Shown here: positions 25,130 to 33,803 of the stretch, one piece after another
Layout: each line of letters opens with the position of its first letter
How positions within the stretch are numbered: the stretch's first letter is position 1
Assembly: GCA_030429585.1 (NCBI GenBank)
Contig: JAUIEU010000001.1
Location: forward strand, 1,173,994 to 1,237,993
Direction: 5' to 3'
Length of the DNA stretch: 64,000 nucleotides
From: a bacterium
GTDB lineage: Bacteria; Cyanobacteriota; Vampirovibrionia; Vampirovibrionales; Vampirovibrionaceae
The notes under the pieces: model-generated
Told to the model about the DNA's origin: nothing
What the model saw: the letters and a program-made list of their open reading frames with translations, nothing else
The model's database searches: none
Made by a program: the position numbers and the translations under genes

Positions 25130-25279
25130 ATGGCGAAAGCACCGCCATTTCGCAAAAAATGCCAAACCATCACCGGCCCACCCATGGTACGCGCCACAAT
25201 AGTACGGTTACTGGGCCACGTTTCCCCAGTGTTACGTTTAGAAACAACCCGGCACATTGGCGCCTTCATGGCCATTTAA
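25130..25279 (+). CDS. Possible 49-residue basic protein
   Basis: A short open frame beginning MAKAPPFRKKCQTITGPP and ending in FMAI. It fills the gap between the divergent upp gene and the metallopeptidase-like gene, and is rich in Arg/Lys and hydrophobic residues. There is no clear ribosome-binding site and no recognisable family, so this may be chance. Confidence 0.25.
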   Translation: MAKAPPFRKKCQTITGPPMVRATIVRLLGHVSPVLRLETTRHIGAFMAI

Positions 25280-25294
25280 TACTCCAATACCCCT

Positions 25295-25300
25295 TATAAT
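25295..25300 (+). promoter_or_regulatory. -10 box TATAAT upstream of the metallopeptidase-like gene
   Basis: TATAAT lies 40 bases before the ATG at 25341, with no clear -35 partner. Confidence 0.4.
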
Positions 25301-25340
25301 AACCACACCTCACACTCCCCTGCGATAGAGACCCACACCC

Positions 25341-26228
25341 ATGGCCGTTGGCCCTGCCCCTTTACCTGCCCCTAATCCTTATTGGCCTAACCCGGCCCCC
25401 CCTGCGCCTAGCCGCGCACTACCAGCCGTGCCTGCGCTTACTGCCATGCCAAAGCCCCCTGCCGAACACCCCAGCCTACACCACACCACCAAAGATACCT
25501 TTGCCCCCCAGCCCGTGGCCCCTACCCAGCCCGTTATGCCGCCAGAAATTACGAAGGCCCTCGGCGTTTTAAAAGGCATTCAACCCCTTCCTGGCCTTCA
25601 GGCCTATGCCGACTCGTTAGGGATAGACCTTATTTTTAACAACGGCGCAGAAGCCCTGAAGCTAATCCAGGATAAAAACATTACCGTGGCCTTTGGCGAT
25701 ATGGGTAACACCACCGCCCACGCCCAGTGGATTGCCGACCAAAACCTCATTATGATTAACCAAAAATACCGTGGCAATACCAGCCCAGCCATGGTGTACG
25801 CCCTTAGCGAGGCGATTTTCCACGAGGCCGGGCATGCGGCCCGCAATGGCGATAACCAATCCAGCATCCAGGAAGAAACCAACTGCCTGTTTTTAAACGC
25901 CTGGGCCAACTTATTCCACCAACAACAAGACCCGAACTACGCCAACACCACCCAGCAAAGCGAGCTGCTCAGCAACGGGGTGGCCTTGTATACCCAGCTG
26001 TTTTTTAAAGACCCAGACCCACAAAAAGCCGCCTTGGTGCGCCGCATTGCCCTAAAATATGGGGTGCTGCCCATCAACACACCAGATCACCCCACCAAGC
26101 ACACACAGCAGGTACCTGTACCCAACAACCTAAACCCGGGGTGGTGGCTAGGCTTGCCCGCGTTAGCTCACCGCGTGGTCAATTTTGTCCACAACCAACA
26201 AGCCGCCGAACTCTTTGGCCAACAGTAA
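25341..26228 (+). CDS. Putative zinc metallopeptidase (HEAGH motif)
   Basis: 295 residues. The first 75 residues are Pro/Ala-rich and probably disordered, with no signal peptide. From about 85 a compact domain follows, with ALSEAIFHEAGHAARNG at about 155-170: an H161-E162-x-x-H165 zinc motif. E178/E179 in SIQEETNCLFLNAWANL lies about 13 residues downstream, where a gluzincin third ligand could sit. The last 30 residues contain a short Trp/Leu hydrophobic segment. The HExxH plus downstream Glu makes a metal-dependent hydrolase likely, but I cannot name the family or substrate. It stands alone behind its own -10 box. Confidence 0.55.
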   Translation: MAVGPAPLPAPNPYWPNPAPPAPSRALPAVPALTAMPKPPAEHPSLHHTTKDTFAPQPVAPTQPVMPPEITKALGVLKGIQPLPGLQAYADSLGIDLIFNNGAEALKLIQDKNITVAFGDMGNTTAHAQWIADQNLIMINQKYRGNTSPAMVYALSEAIFHEAGHAARNGDNQSSIQEETNCLFLNAWANLFHQQQDPNYANTTQQSELLSNGVALYTQLFFKDPDPQKAALVRRIALKYGVLPINTPDHPTKHTQQVPVPNNLNPGWWLGLPALAHRVVNFVHNQQAAELFGQQ

Positions 26229-26248
26229 GCAATTTTTAATAAGCCTGA

Positions 26249-26659
26249 TCGTTATATAAAAAGAACCCTGTTATAGCGACCTATAAGGCTTACCCTTATG
26301 TATCCCGTTTCTCTTACGACCTACACTCAACTACCACTATTAATTTCGGCCTAAAAGCCACTATAACTGGTGGCCTAAAGAATAAGCTTGACAGCACTCA
26401 ACAAAACAAACTATCTGGAAGGTTAGCAAGCCTTTGCAATAAACAGGGCGCTAAAAAATTAAAAGGAAACTTAAAAGTTGGTTGTGAAATAAGAGAAAAC
26501 AGTGTATCTATAACAGGTGTCTATTCAGAAGGTAGAAAATCGAAAACACCTAATATAGAAATCTCTTTCCCTGTTGAGGACAACCAGACTATCGGTCAGG
26601 CAGTAACAAGTGTAGGTTTTTACGAACTTTTGAAAAACAAATTTACAACCCAAAAATAA
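26249..26659 (+). pseudogene. AT-rich gene with disrupted 5' end (probable frameshift)
   Basis: An open frame from 26249 to the TAA at 26657-26659 has clear coding character from about 26339 (INFGLKATITGGLKNKLDS, later NIEISFPVEDNQTIGQAVTSVGFYELLKNKF) but contains no ATG, GTG or TTG in its first 80 codons. An ATG at 26298 in another frame starts MYPVSLTTYTQLPLLISA and stops at once. Joining the two by a one-base shift near 26338 would give an intact protein of about 120 residues. This is either a real frameshift, an assembly error, or a gene with a rare ATT start at 26339. The base composition is clearly more AT-rich than its neighbours. No family recognised. Confidence 0.55.
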
Positions 26660-26679
26660 AAGTGCCTTCTATAATAGCC

Positions 26680-29600
26680 CTAAACAATCGTTACCAACTC
26701 TTTTTGCAAATTCGGTTTTAACGAATCCACATCACCCACCCAAAACGCCTTACCCAATTTCATCCGTGTCCCATCCGGGAAACTCATCACCACGGGCTGC
26801 TCACCGCGGTGTTCTTGCAACATTTGGCGCAACAAATCTATTTCTTCGTAGGTGGGGGGTTTCATCAGCTCTAGGGTTACTGGCTCCACGGCCGCAATAG
26901 GCGTTACCGTATCGGCAATCACGCTAAAGCTATCATCCCCCCGGTAACTTAGCTTGCCGTTAATCAGCACGCGTTTACCATCTACAAAAGTATCCATTAG
27001 TCCTTCGGCGGTTTTACCAAAAGCCACAATTTCTACCGTGCCGCTAAAATCTTCTAACTGGCCAAGCAGCATAGCCTTACCCTTGCGTGTTTGCCGAGAT
27101 TGCACCATGCCTAGCAAGCCACCAATCCGCACAGGTGTTTGGTCTTTTTTATCTTTTAACTCGGCAATCATTTGGCTAACAATCAGGTGTAGCGTTTCCG
27201 TCAAACTATCTAGCGGGTGGCTGCTTACATAAAAGCCAAGCAAGGCTTTTTCTAAGGTTTGCAGTTCTTCATCAGGGTACTCGTCTTCGCTACCACTTAA
27301 TAATATGCCTGCAAAGTTAGGGCTGGCATCATCACCGGCAGCAGGGGCCGCCAGTAATTCAAACAAACTATTTTGGCCCGTTTGTTGGCGCTGCACATGT
27401 TGCTGGCTAAAGTTTAGCAGTTCATTAATATTGTCTGCCAACTGTTTTCGGCTAATACCAAAGCCATCTAACGCCCCAGCGTGAATCAACGATTCTAGCG
27501 TTTTACTATTATTTACCGCATGGCCTGCCCGTTTAAAAAAGTCGTCCAAATTTTCAAAGGGTTGTTCGCTGCGGGCAGCAATAATATCGTCTACCACACC
27601 GCTGCCCACATTTTTAATGCTGGCCAAACCAAAGCGCAAAGCTTGTTGGTGCTCGCCTGTTTCCTCATTTTTTAACGAATAATCTGGCGTAAATTGGCTA
27701 CCACTACTGCGCACATCTGGCGGTAAAATTTGGATACCCATGCGCCGCGACGCTAAAATATAAAACTGAATTTTATCCAAATCGTTGCGCACACTACTAA
27801 GTAGCGCAGACATATATTCAACAGGATAATGCACTTTTAGCCATGCGGTTTGGTAGGCTACAAACGCATAAGCCGCACTGTGGCTTCGGTTAAAACAATA
27901 CGCCGCAAACTCACTCATGGTATCAAACAGGCTATTGGCAATGTTGTCATCCACGCCATTACTAATACAGCCCTGCACAAACCCTTCGCGCTCTTTTTCC
28001 ATCACTTCGGCTTTTTTTTTACCCATGGCACGGCGCAACAGATCCGCCCGGCCAAGGCTATAGCCCGCCAATATTTGAGCCACCTGCATAATTTGCTCTT
28101 GGTACACAATAGTGCCGTAGGTACTTTCTAACACGGGGGCAATATCCGGGTGGGCCACTTCTATTTTTTCGCGCCCATGTTTTCTATCCACAAAGCTTTT
28201 GGCCATGCCGCTGTTTAGCGGGCCGGGACGAAACAAGGCCACCAGCGCGTTAATATCTTCAAAAGTAGAGGGTTTTAAATCCCGCTCTAGCGCCTTCATA
28301 CCGGCGCTTTCTAGCTGAAACACCCCATCCGTATCGCCGGCGGTTAGCATGGCATACACGGCGGCATCATCCAGCGGAATAGCATCCATATCTGGCGCTT
28401 TGCCATCTTTTTCCGCGGCCATATCGCAGGTATTGCGAATAATGGTTAAATTTCGCAGGCCTAAAAAATCCATTTTTAGCAGGCCCAGTTTCTCCAAATC
28501 GCCCATGGGGTACTGGCTTACCACTTGTCCATCTTTGCTGCGGCCAATGGGCACGGTTTCCATCAGGGGGTCTTTAGCAATAACAATGCCTGCCGCGTGC
28601 ACGCCTACGTTACAGGCGGTACCTTCTAGCTTTAGGGCTAAATCCACCAAATGTTTTACATCCGGATTACCGTCTACTTCTGCTTTTAGCGGCTGGCCTT
28701 TTTCTAGGGCATCCTTTAATTTGGTGCCCGGTACAGCCGGAATCATTTTAGCGAGTCGGTCACTTTCTGAAAAAGGAATATCGAGTACTCGCCCAACCGC
28801 TTTTAGTGCGGCGCGGGCAGCTAACGTGCCGAAGGTAATAATTTGACACACTTTATCGGCACCGTACAATTCGCGCACGTGGTTAATAACGTCTTCGCGG
28901 CGCTCGATACAAAAATCGATATCGATATCGGGCATGCTGACCCGTTCCGGATTTAGAAAGCGTTCAAACAGCAGTTTGTGCTCGAGCGGATCTAAATTAG
29001 TAATGCCGAGTACATAGGCGACCAAGCTGCCGGCGGCACTACCCCGGCCCGGCCCAACGGGGATGCCGTTTTCTTTAGCCCAGTGGATAAATTCCCACGT
29101 GATTAAAAAATACGCCGGGAATCCCATTTGGTTAATAATGCCCAGCTCGTAATCCAGCCGTTCGGTTACCTCGGCGGGCAGGTCTTCGCTTTGCGATTGG
29201 CAGTACTTACCCTTAGCGTGCTCCACCACCACGCGGTACAGTTCTTGTTCTTCTGTCACGCCATCTGGCAATGGGTATTGGGGCAAAATAGATTGCCCTT
29301 GTGGAATCTCTAATTGCTGGCAGCGTTCGGCAATAATGCCACTTTCTGCCAGGGCTTTTTCCACAACATCGTTGGGTAAATTAGTAAATTTTTCTGCTAG
29401 CTGTTGTTCGGTTTTTAAAAAATAATCGGGGCCAAAAAAAGCGCCGCGGCTGCTTTCTTCTAAGGTTTTACCTTCTTGCATGCACAGCAAAATATGGTGC
29501 ACGTTATCTTCGCCCGGGTTTAAAAATCGCTCGTTATTGGTAACCACCATCGGTATATTTAGCGATTCGCTCATGGCGTGCAGTTCAGTATTTAACCGGT

Positions 29601-30147
29601 GCTCGCCTTCTTTGCCGTGGTCTTGCAGTTCTAACCAACAGCGAGGGGCGCCCTCTTTTTCTGCAAAAATGGTGTGGAGTTTACGCACGTTATCCCACGC
29701 CGCATCCTTATCGCCCCGCAGTAGTGGGCGGCCTGCCACGCCACTTAAATCGCCGGTTAGTGCCAGCAAGCCTTCGTTGTGCTGCTTTAGCAGTTCCCAA
29801 TTAATCCGCGGTTTATAATAAAAGCCGTCTAACTGGGCGGTACTAATTAGCTTAACCAAGTTTTGGTAGCCAGTTAAATTTTCGCACAGCAAGGTTATAT
29901 GGTGCAGCGGTGCCCGATTTTTTTCTGTAATATCGCCATCAATTAAAAACAGTTCGGCGCCTACCACAGGGTGAATGCCTGCCGCCTTGCAGCCGTTGTA
30001 AAACTCTACGCAGCCGTACATCACGCCACTATCTGTAATACCCAAGTGGGTATGGCCTTGGGCTTTAGCGTGCTTAATTAACGCCGGAATTTTTACGGCG
30101 GATTCTAACAAACTAAAGTGGGAGTGGACGGTAAGGGGCGCGTACAT
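26680..30147 (-). CDS. dnaE: DNA polymerase III alpha subunit
   Basis: 1,155 residues, the normal length for DnaE. The replicative polymerase core. Domains in order: PHP domain (YAPLTVHSHFSLLESAVKIPAL, LGITDSGVMYGCVEFY), the polymerase palm with NPERVSMPDIDIDFCIERREDV (catalytic Asp pair), fingers (GVFQLESAGMKALERDLKPSTFEDI), the YQEQIMQVAQ and ADLLRRAMGKKK segments, a helix-hairpin-helix region, and a C-terminal OB fold with VRIGGLLGMVQSRQTRKGKAM. The PHP metal ligands look partly retained. It starts 6 bases after the stop of the GH9-like gene, an unexpected operon partner. Confidence 0.97.
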   Translation of the reverse strand: MYAPLTVHSHFSLLESAVKIPALIKHAKAQGHTHLGITDSGVMYGCVEFYNGCKAAGIHPVVGAELFLIDGDITEKNRAPLHHITLLCENLTGYQNLVKLISTAQLDGFYYKPRINWELLKQHNEGLLALTGDLSGVAGRPLLRGDKDAAWDNVRKLHTIFAEKEGAPRCWLELQDHGKEGEHRLNTELHAMSESLNIPMVVTNNERFLNPGEDNVHHILLCMQEGKTLEESSRGAFFGPDYFLKTEQQLAEKFTNLPNDVVEKALAESGIIAERCQQLEIPQGQSILPQYPLPDGVTEEQELYRVVVEHAKGKYCQSQSEDLPAEVTERLDYELGIINQMGFPAYFLITWEFIHWAKENGIPVGPGRGSAAGSLVAYVLGITNLDPLEHKLLFERFLNPERVSMPDIDIDFCIERREDVINHVRELYGADKVCQIITFGTLAARAALKAVGRVLDIPFSESDRLAKMIPAVPGTKLKDALEKGQPLKAEVDGNPDVKHLVDLALKLEGTACNVGVHAAGIVIAKDPLMETVPIGRSKDGQVVSQYPMGDLEKLGLLKMDFLGLRNLTIIRNTCDMAAEKDGKAPDMDAIPLDDAAVYAMLTAGDTDGVFQLESAGMKALERDLKPSTFEDINALVALFRPGPLNSGMAKSFVDRKHGREKIEVAHPDIAPVLESTYGTIVYQEQIMQVAQILAGYSLGRADLLRRAMGKKKAEVMEKEREGFVQGCISNGVDDNIANSLFDTMSEFAAYCFNRSHSAAYAFVAYQTAWLKVHYPVEYMSALLSSVRNDLDKIQFYILASRRMGIQILPPDVRSSGSQFTPDYSLKNEETGEHQQALRFGLASIKNVGSGVVDDIIAARSEQPFENLDDFFKRAGHAVNNSKTLESLIHAGALDGFGISRKQLADNINELLNFSQQHVQRQQTGQNSLFELLAAPAAGDDASPNFAGILLSGSEDEYPDEELQTLEKALLGFYVSSHPLDSLTETLHLIVSQMIAELKDKKDQTPVRIGGLLGMVQSRQTRKGKAMLLGQLEDFSGTVEIVAFGKTAEGLMDTFVDGKRVLINGKLSYRGDDSFSVIADTVTPIAAVEPVTLELMKPPTYEEIDLLRQMLQEHRGEQPVVMSFPDGTRMKLGKAFWVGDVDSLKPNLQKELVTIV

Positions 30148-30153
30148 AACGGG

Positions 30154-32019
30154 TTACCGGTTAGCCTCCGCCTGCTTTGCCATTTCCGCTTCTAGCTGAT
30201 TAAAGCCCCAATTTAGGCGGGCCAGTATCCAGCCCCAGCGGGCGGTGGTAACCAAATCGGTAGCATTAGCCGGTTGTAAGCTACCATCCACATACGGCTG
30301 ATTAGGCAACGGCCCTGGCACCAACAACCCCGGCAATGGTTTGCGCAAGGTTTGCCCCAACAACGAGCCAGGGTGGTTGACCCAGCCATCATCACTACCA
30401 GAAACAAAGGCCGTGCGATGGTGGTTAGCACCCATGGCATTGGCCACCGCCCGAGAGGCCACCGACAATAACGATTCGCTTAATGTTGGTTGTGCCAACA
30501 ACACGGATAACGCCCGAGACAAGGCCACATTCGGGCCTTGGGGTTCGTCTTTTTGCAGGCGGATGGAATGGTTGGGCGCGTTAAACAACTGCAAGGGCGC
30601 CGAGTTTAACCACGTTGTTACCAACATGTAATTACCACGCATACTGGTGGCTGATGATAAGGCTTGTAATATCTGGTTCGGTACAGGCACGTGGTTCATC
30701 ACATCATGTTGCAGGCCAATTAGCAGGGCCGGGTTTTCCCACCCTAGTGGGCCTGCCGAAAACTGAGGCAGCAAGGCCTTGGCCACATCCACATACTGCT
30801 TATCCCCCGTCGCATAGTACAACGACATAGCGGCCCACAATCGCATAGGGGTGTCATCGCTGGCCACATACGGCACCCGACGAGTAATACTGGCTGCCAC
30901 CGGGCGGCTAGGTACCTGTTGCAAGGCATGCCAACCCCGTTGGGCCGCTAGCAAACATTTTACCGAGTACCCTACATCACTCTGCTGAAAGGCCACCGAG
31001 GCCATGGCAAAGGCCGCCGTGGCCATAGCGGTATCTTGGGCATACAAGCCGGTAATATAGCGCGGTTGGGTATCATCTTCTGGGCGAATATCCCCCGGCA
31101 GGGTGCGCCCATCCACCATATGGTACACGCGTCCATCGCTGCGCTGCATGGCCAGCAACCAATTTAGCCCGTGTTTTAACTCATGCAAAATATCGCGCAC
31201 ATCGCCCTGGTTTGGCTCGCCAAACCCATACCCTAGCTTAAAAGGCTTCCAGGGCTGGGGGCTTTGCATAAAGGCACTAAGCCACGCCCCAATGGTAAAG
31301 GCTGTGGTAGGGCTGTATTTGGCGTAAGTATCGCCCCCGTTGTACCAGCCGCCCACCACGTTTTTATACAACGTTTGCCTGCCGCTCGCCAAGTAGGTTT
31401 CTACATACGCATCCTTGCGATGGCTTGGCGGGCGCTCGATACTAGCCGCCTCTAACATGACAGGGCTGCCACTGCGCATTAGGTATAAGCTTTGCAGGCT
31501 TGGCACCATGGCATCCCAATAGGTATAGGCATTAATAGCCACCGGGTTGCCCACGGGTATGTTATCTACCCGCAATTCGTAGGTGCCACTTTCAGAAAAT
31601 TCGCTAAAATCCACCTTAATACCACGGATGGCCGGACCCACACCCTTGGGGCTAGGCACCGTCACCAAGGTTAGCTTGGCATCTTTATACACGGTTTTGC
31701 CCATCATGCCGGGCAAAAACCCAGGGGCTTTGGTATTAAACAAGGTTACTTTAGGCAACTTATCGCCGCCATACCGGGTTAAGGTAACCACCTTAGGGGC
31801 CAACGGATGAAACGCCATAGCCGGTTGAATGACCTGGATGCTGGCAATCTCTACCGGGATGGGTTTGGGTGGTGGCGGCTTATACTCGTACCCATTCAGG
31901 CCTTGGGCTTGCGCACCCATCGGAAGGGCTACCCATGCCATGGCCAACACCAACCCTAGGGCAATAGCGGCCACTAGCCAGGTCCGTCCTTTACACAATT
32001 GAATCAATCCCTGCGTCAC
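30154..32019 (-). CDS. Secreted GH9-like (cellulase-type) protein
   Basis: 621 residues with an N-terminal signal peptide (about 1-38, A-Q-A end). An Ig-like cellulase N-terminal domain occupies about 55-160, and an alpha/alpha-toroid GH9-like domain runs from about 165 to the end. The GH9 landmark is GGWYNGGDTYAKY at about 223-235. In active enzymes this reads W-Y/H-D-A-G-D: here the first Asp is Asn227 and the second, the usual catalytic base, is retained as Asp230. Near the C-terminus the usual N-E-V with the acid Glu appears as T-D588-L-V, so the proton donor may be lost or replaced by Asp. It could be a glycan-binding or altered-specificity paralogue. Its stop is 6 bases before dnaE. Confidence 0.7.
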   Translation of the reverse strand: MTQGLIQLCKGRTWLVAAIALGLVLAMAWVALPMGAQAQGLNGYEYKPPPPKPIPVEIASIQVIQPAMAFHPLAPKVVTLTRYGGDKLPKVTLFNTKAPGFLPGMMGKTVYKDAKLTLVTVPSPKGVGPAIRGIKVDFSEFSESGTYELRVDNIPVGNPVAINAYTYWDAMVPSLQSLYLMRSGSPVMLEAASIERPPSHRKDAYVETYLASGRQTLYKNVVGGWYNGGDTYAKYSPTTAFTIGAWLSAFMQSPQPWKPFKLGYGFGEPNQGDVRDILHELKHGLNWLLAMQRSDGRVYHMVDGRTLPGDIRPEDDTQPRYITGLYAQDTAMATAAFAMASVAFQQSDVGYSVKCLLAAQRGWHALQQVPSRPVAASITRRVPYVASDDTPMRLWAAMSLYYATGDKQYVDVAKALLPQFSAGPLGWENPALLIGLQHDVMNHVPVPNQILQALSSATSMRGNYMLVTTWLNSAPLQLFNAPNHSIRLQKDEPQGPNVALSRALSVLLAQPTLSESLLSVASRAVANAMGANHHRTAFVSGSDDGWVNHPGSLLGQTLRKPLPGLLVPGPLPNQPYVDGSLQPANATDLVTTARWGWILARLNWGFNQLEAEMAKQAEANR

Positions 32020-32160
32020 TGCGATCCCACACTAAAATGCTCAAACCGTACAACCGATATTGTAAGTGGGGCATGGGGTAAACAAAAGCCCAGCGCAGGG
32101 GCTTATTACACACCGTTGCAAACAACGGCCGTCCCCCAATCGTAAATATTATTCGCTATG

Positions 32161-32179
32161 CAGGGTACGGCTTACCCTG
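32161..32179. repeat. Inverted repeat CAGGGTA-CGGCT-TACCCTG
   Basis: Seven-base arms around a 5-base centre. The sequence is related to the palindrome at 3204-3223. It lies between the 55-residue membrane protein gene and the GH9-like gene, about 140 bases upstream of the latter. Confidence 0.5.
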
Positions 32180-32198
32180 TAGGGTTACATTAAAAGGC

Positions 32199-32366
32199 CT
32201 AAAATAAAACGGCAAGGACGCCTAAATTAACCAGCATGGCCACCAGCCAAAATTTCATTACCGGACTTAAAATACCCAGTTTGTTAAAGCCCAGGCCCCC
32301 ATCGGCCAGTTCTACAATGTGGCTATCCAATTCTTTGTTAGTGGCAATAAACTCTCTAAATTCCAC
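32199..32366 (-). CDS. Small single-pass membrane protein, 55 residues
   Basis: Reading the reverse strand from GTG at 32366 gives MEFREFIATNKELDSHIVEL, then a Gly-rich turn and a C-terminal membrane helix of about 17 residues (PVMKFWLVAMLVNLGVLAVL). An AAAGGG lies about 10 bases upstream of the GTG. The amphipathic N-terminus and C-terminal anchor resemble small membrane regulators or tail-anchored proteins. It lies between the LPG-synthase-type gene and the GH9-like gene on the same strand. Function unknown. Confidence 0.5.
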   Translation of the reverse strand: MEFREFIATNKELDSHIVELADGGLGFNKLGILSPVMKFWLVAMLVNLGVLAVLF

Positions 32367-32466
32367 AGATAAACCACCCTTTCTGGTGTGTATGCTTGGC
32401 CGTTATGGCAATCTCTCTCTGACGAAATGGCTCTAATTCCATACCCTTGAACATTGATAATTTAAA

Positions 32467-32487
32467 CGTTTTTCCAACTGAAAAACG
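32467..32487. promoter_or_regulatory. Symmetric hairpin downstream of LPG-synthase-like gene
   Basis: CGTTTTTC-CAACT-GAAAAACG is a perfect 8-bp stem with a 5-base loop. A second hairpin with arms CCATCT/AGATGG follows at about 32505-32533. Either might mark the transcript end of the reverse-strand membrane protein gene, though neither has a classical U-tract. Confidence 0.35.
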
Positions 32488-32565
32488 GTCGGCTAACGTT
32501 CTATCCATCTGGTTTTAGTGTAAACCTAGATGGCGGTCCTTTCCCTCCAATAAATGGTGGGGCTT

Positions 32566-33576
32566 TTAGGGCGATGGGGCACCTAATTCTCCACCCATTG
32601 GTGTAGGGTCCGTTTCCATGTGGGTACTCGGGGCGTCATCCCCCTGTGTTTTAGGCGATGTGGATCGTGCCCACGCCAGTAAGCCAGGGCGTTTCCACAA
32701 TACCCAGGCCCCTGCCACCGCGGTGGTGATTAGTAAAATCATGGCCCAATACAACCCATACGCAAGCCCTATACCGCTGGCCACGCCCACAAACCCTAAC
32801 AAGGCTTGGTAGGCGCCTTCTCGCACCCCAAAACCAGCAAAGGCAATGGGTAACGCGCTTACAATGGTTACTAAGCAGTACACCGCCACCAATACCAACG
32901 GGTGGGCGTCCACCCCGGTGGCCAACGCCATCAACCAGTGGATAACCACCATGCCGCCCTGCACAATCGCGGATAACCCTAGCGATACCGCCACCACCTT
33001 TAGGTTGCCCCAATAGGGTTTTGCCATCACCACCAGTTGCAAGGGTTTAAATTTTTCTGCCATGGCCTCTACCGGTAACACCAAGGCGGCCAACCACCCC
33101 ACCACGCTAAATCCAGCCAATGCCCACACCGGCTGCTTAATCGCCAACGGAAACGTATCTGTCACTGGTAGCGCACACACCATGGCCGCCATCCACAGCA
33201 GGGTGAGCAAACCCACCCCACGCTCGGCGAGCAGGGTTAGTACCGCCTCTCGCTTGCGCTTACCGCTCCACTGGGCCAGCAGCAGGGTTCGCACCGCATC
33301 ACCCCCCATAGCACCGGGCAAAAACAGGCTGGCCACCATGCCTAAAAAGTACAAATCCACATAATCCGCTAAGGGCTGATTAAACCCAAGCACCCTGGCC
33401 AAATACCGCCAGCGCACTGCGCTAACCCACTGGCCAAACAAGTACACTGCCACACACGGCAATAACCACGCCAAATTAGCCGACTGAATGGCCAACCAGA
33501 TTTTCTCTACCCCGGTAATGGAAACCAACAGCCAAAGAAACAGGGCACTAAGGAGTAATTTAATCATGCTTTTCAT
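32566..33576 (-). CDS. LPG-synthase-type flippase/transmembrane protein (UPF0104)
   Basis: 336 residues with about eight hydrophobic helices and a polar Pro/Ser/Thr-rich tail. The family signs are QWVSAVRWRYLARVLG near residue 50, LYFLGMVASLFLPGAMGGDAVR near 75-95 (the conserved P-G-x-x-G-G-D motif), RGVGLLTLL, and PIAFAGFGVREGAYQALLGF (P-x-x-x-G-x-G-x-R-E). These match the transmembrane part of lysylphosphatidylglycerol synthetase and the AglD/YbhN family, thought to move or modify lipid-linked substrates. The cytoplasmic aminoacyl transferase domain of MprF is absent. It is transcribed away from the B12-riboswitch gene. Confidence 0.85.
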   Translation of the reverse strand: MKSMIKLLLSALFLWLLVSITGVEKIWLAIQSANLAWLLPCVAVYLFGQWVSAVRWRYLARVLGFNQPLADYVDLYFLGMVASLFLPGAMGGDAVRTLLLAQWSGKRKREAVLTLLAERGVGLLTLLWMAAMVCALPVTDTFPLAIKQPVWALAGFSVVGWLAALVLPVEAMAEKFKPLQLVVMAKPYWGNLKVVAVSLGLSAIVQGGMVVIHWLMALATGVDAHPLVLVAVYCLVTIVSALPIAFAGFGVREGAYQALLGFVGVASGIGLAYGLYWAMILLITTAVAGAWVLWKRPGLLAWARSTSPKTQGDDAPSTHMETDPTPMGGELGAPSP

Positions 33577-33640
33577 GCCCCCTACTGTGCCATAAAGTTA
33601 GGCCACGAATCCATTATGTTTCGGATATACTACACACCTC

Positions 33641-33738
33641 ACGGATACAGGAAATGCGGTGAAACTCCGCAGCGGTGCCGCCACTGTAACCTGATGCTTG
33701 CAACCTTCACGCATCAGCAGCCAGAAAACGACATCCAG
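33641..33738 (+). promoter_or_regulatory. Cobalamin (B12) riboswitch
   Basis: The region carries the conserved core of a cobalamin aptamer: GATACAGGAA at 33644-33653, GCGGTGAAACTCCGC (a stem closing on a GAAA-type loop) at 33656-33670, and the B12 box GCCGCCACTGTAAC at 33677-33690. A variable hairpin with arms CTGATGC/GCATCAG, then GCAGCCAGAAAACGACATCC follow. GGAT at 33643-33646 can pair with ATCC at 33733-33736 to close the aptamer. It is followed, 65 bases later, by the ATG of an unknown membrane protein. A CCGTTG...CAACGG hairpin between them is a candidate expression platform. Such riboswitches normally repress on binding B12. Confidence 0.9.
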
Positions 33739-33803
33739 TGAGCTTTATACACGTTGCCCCGTTGCGCGCACAACGGCTAGCCCCCTAACACGATACTTCT
33801 TCC

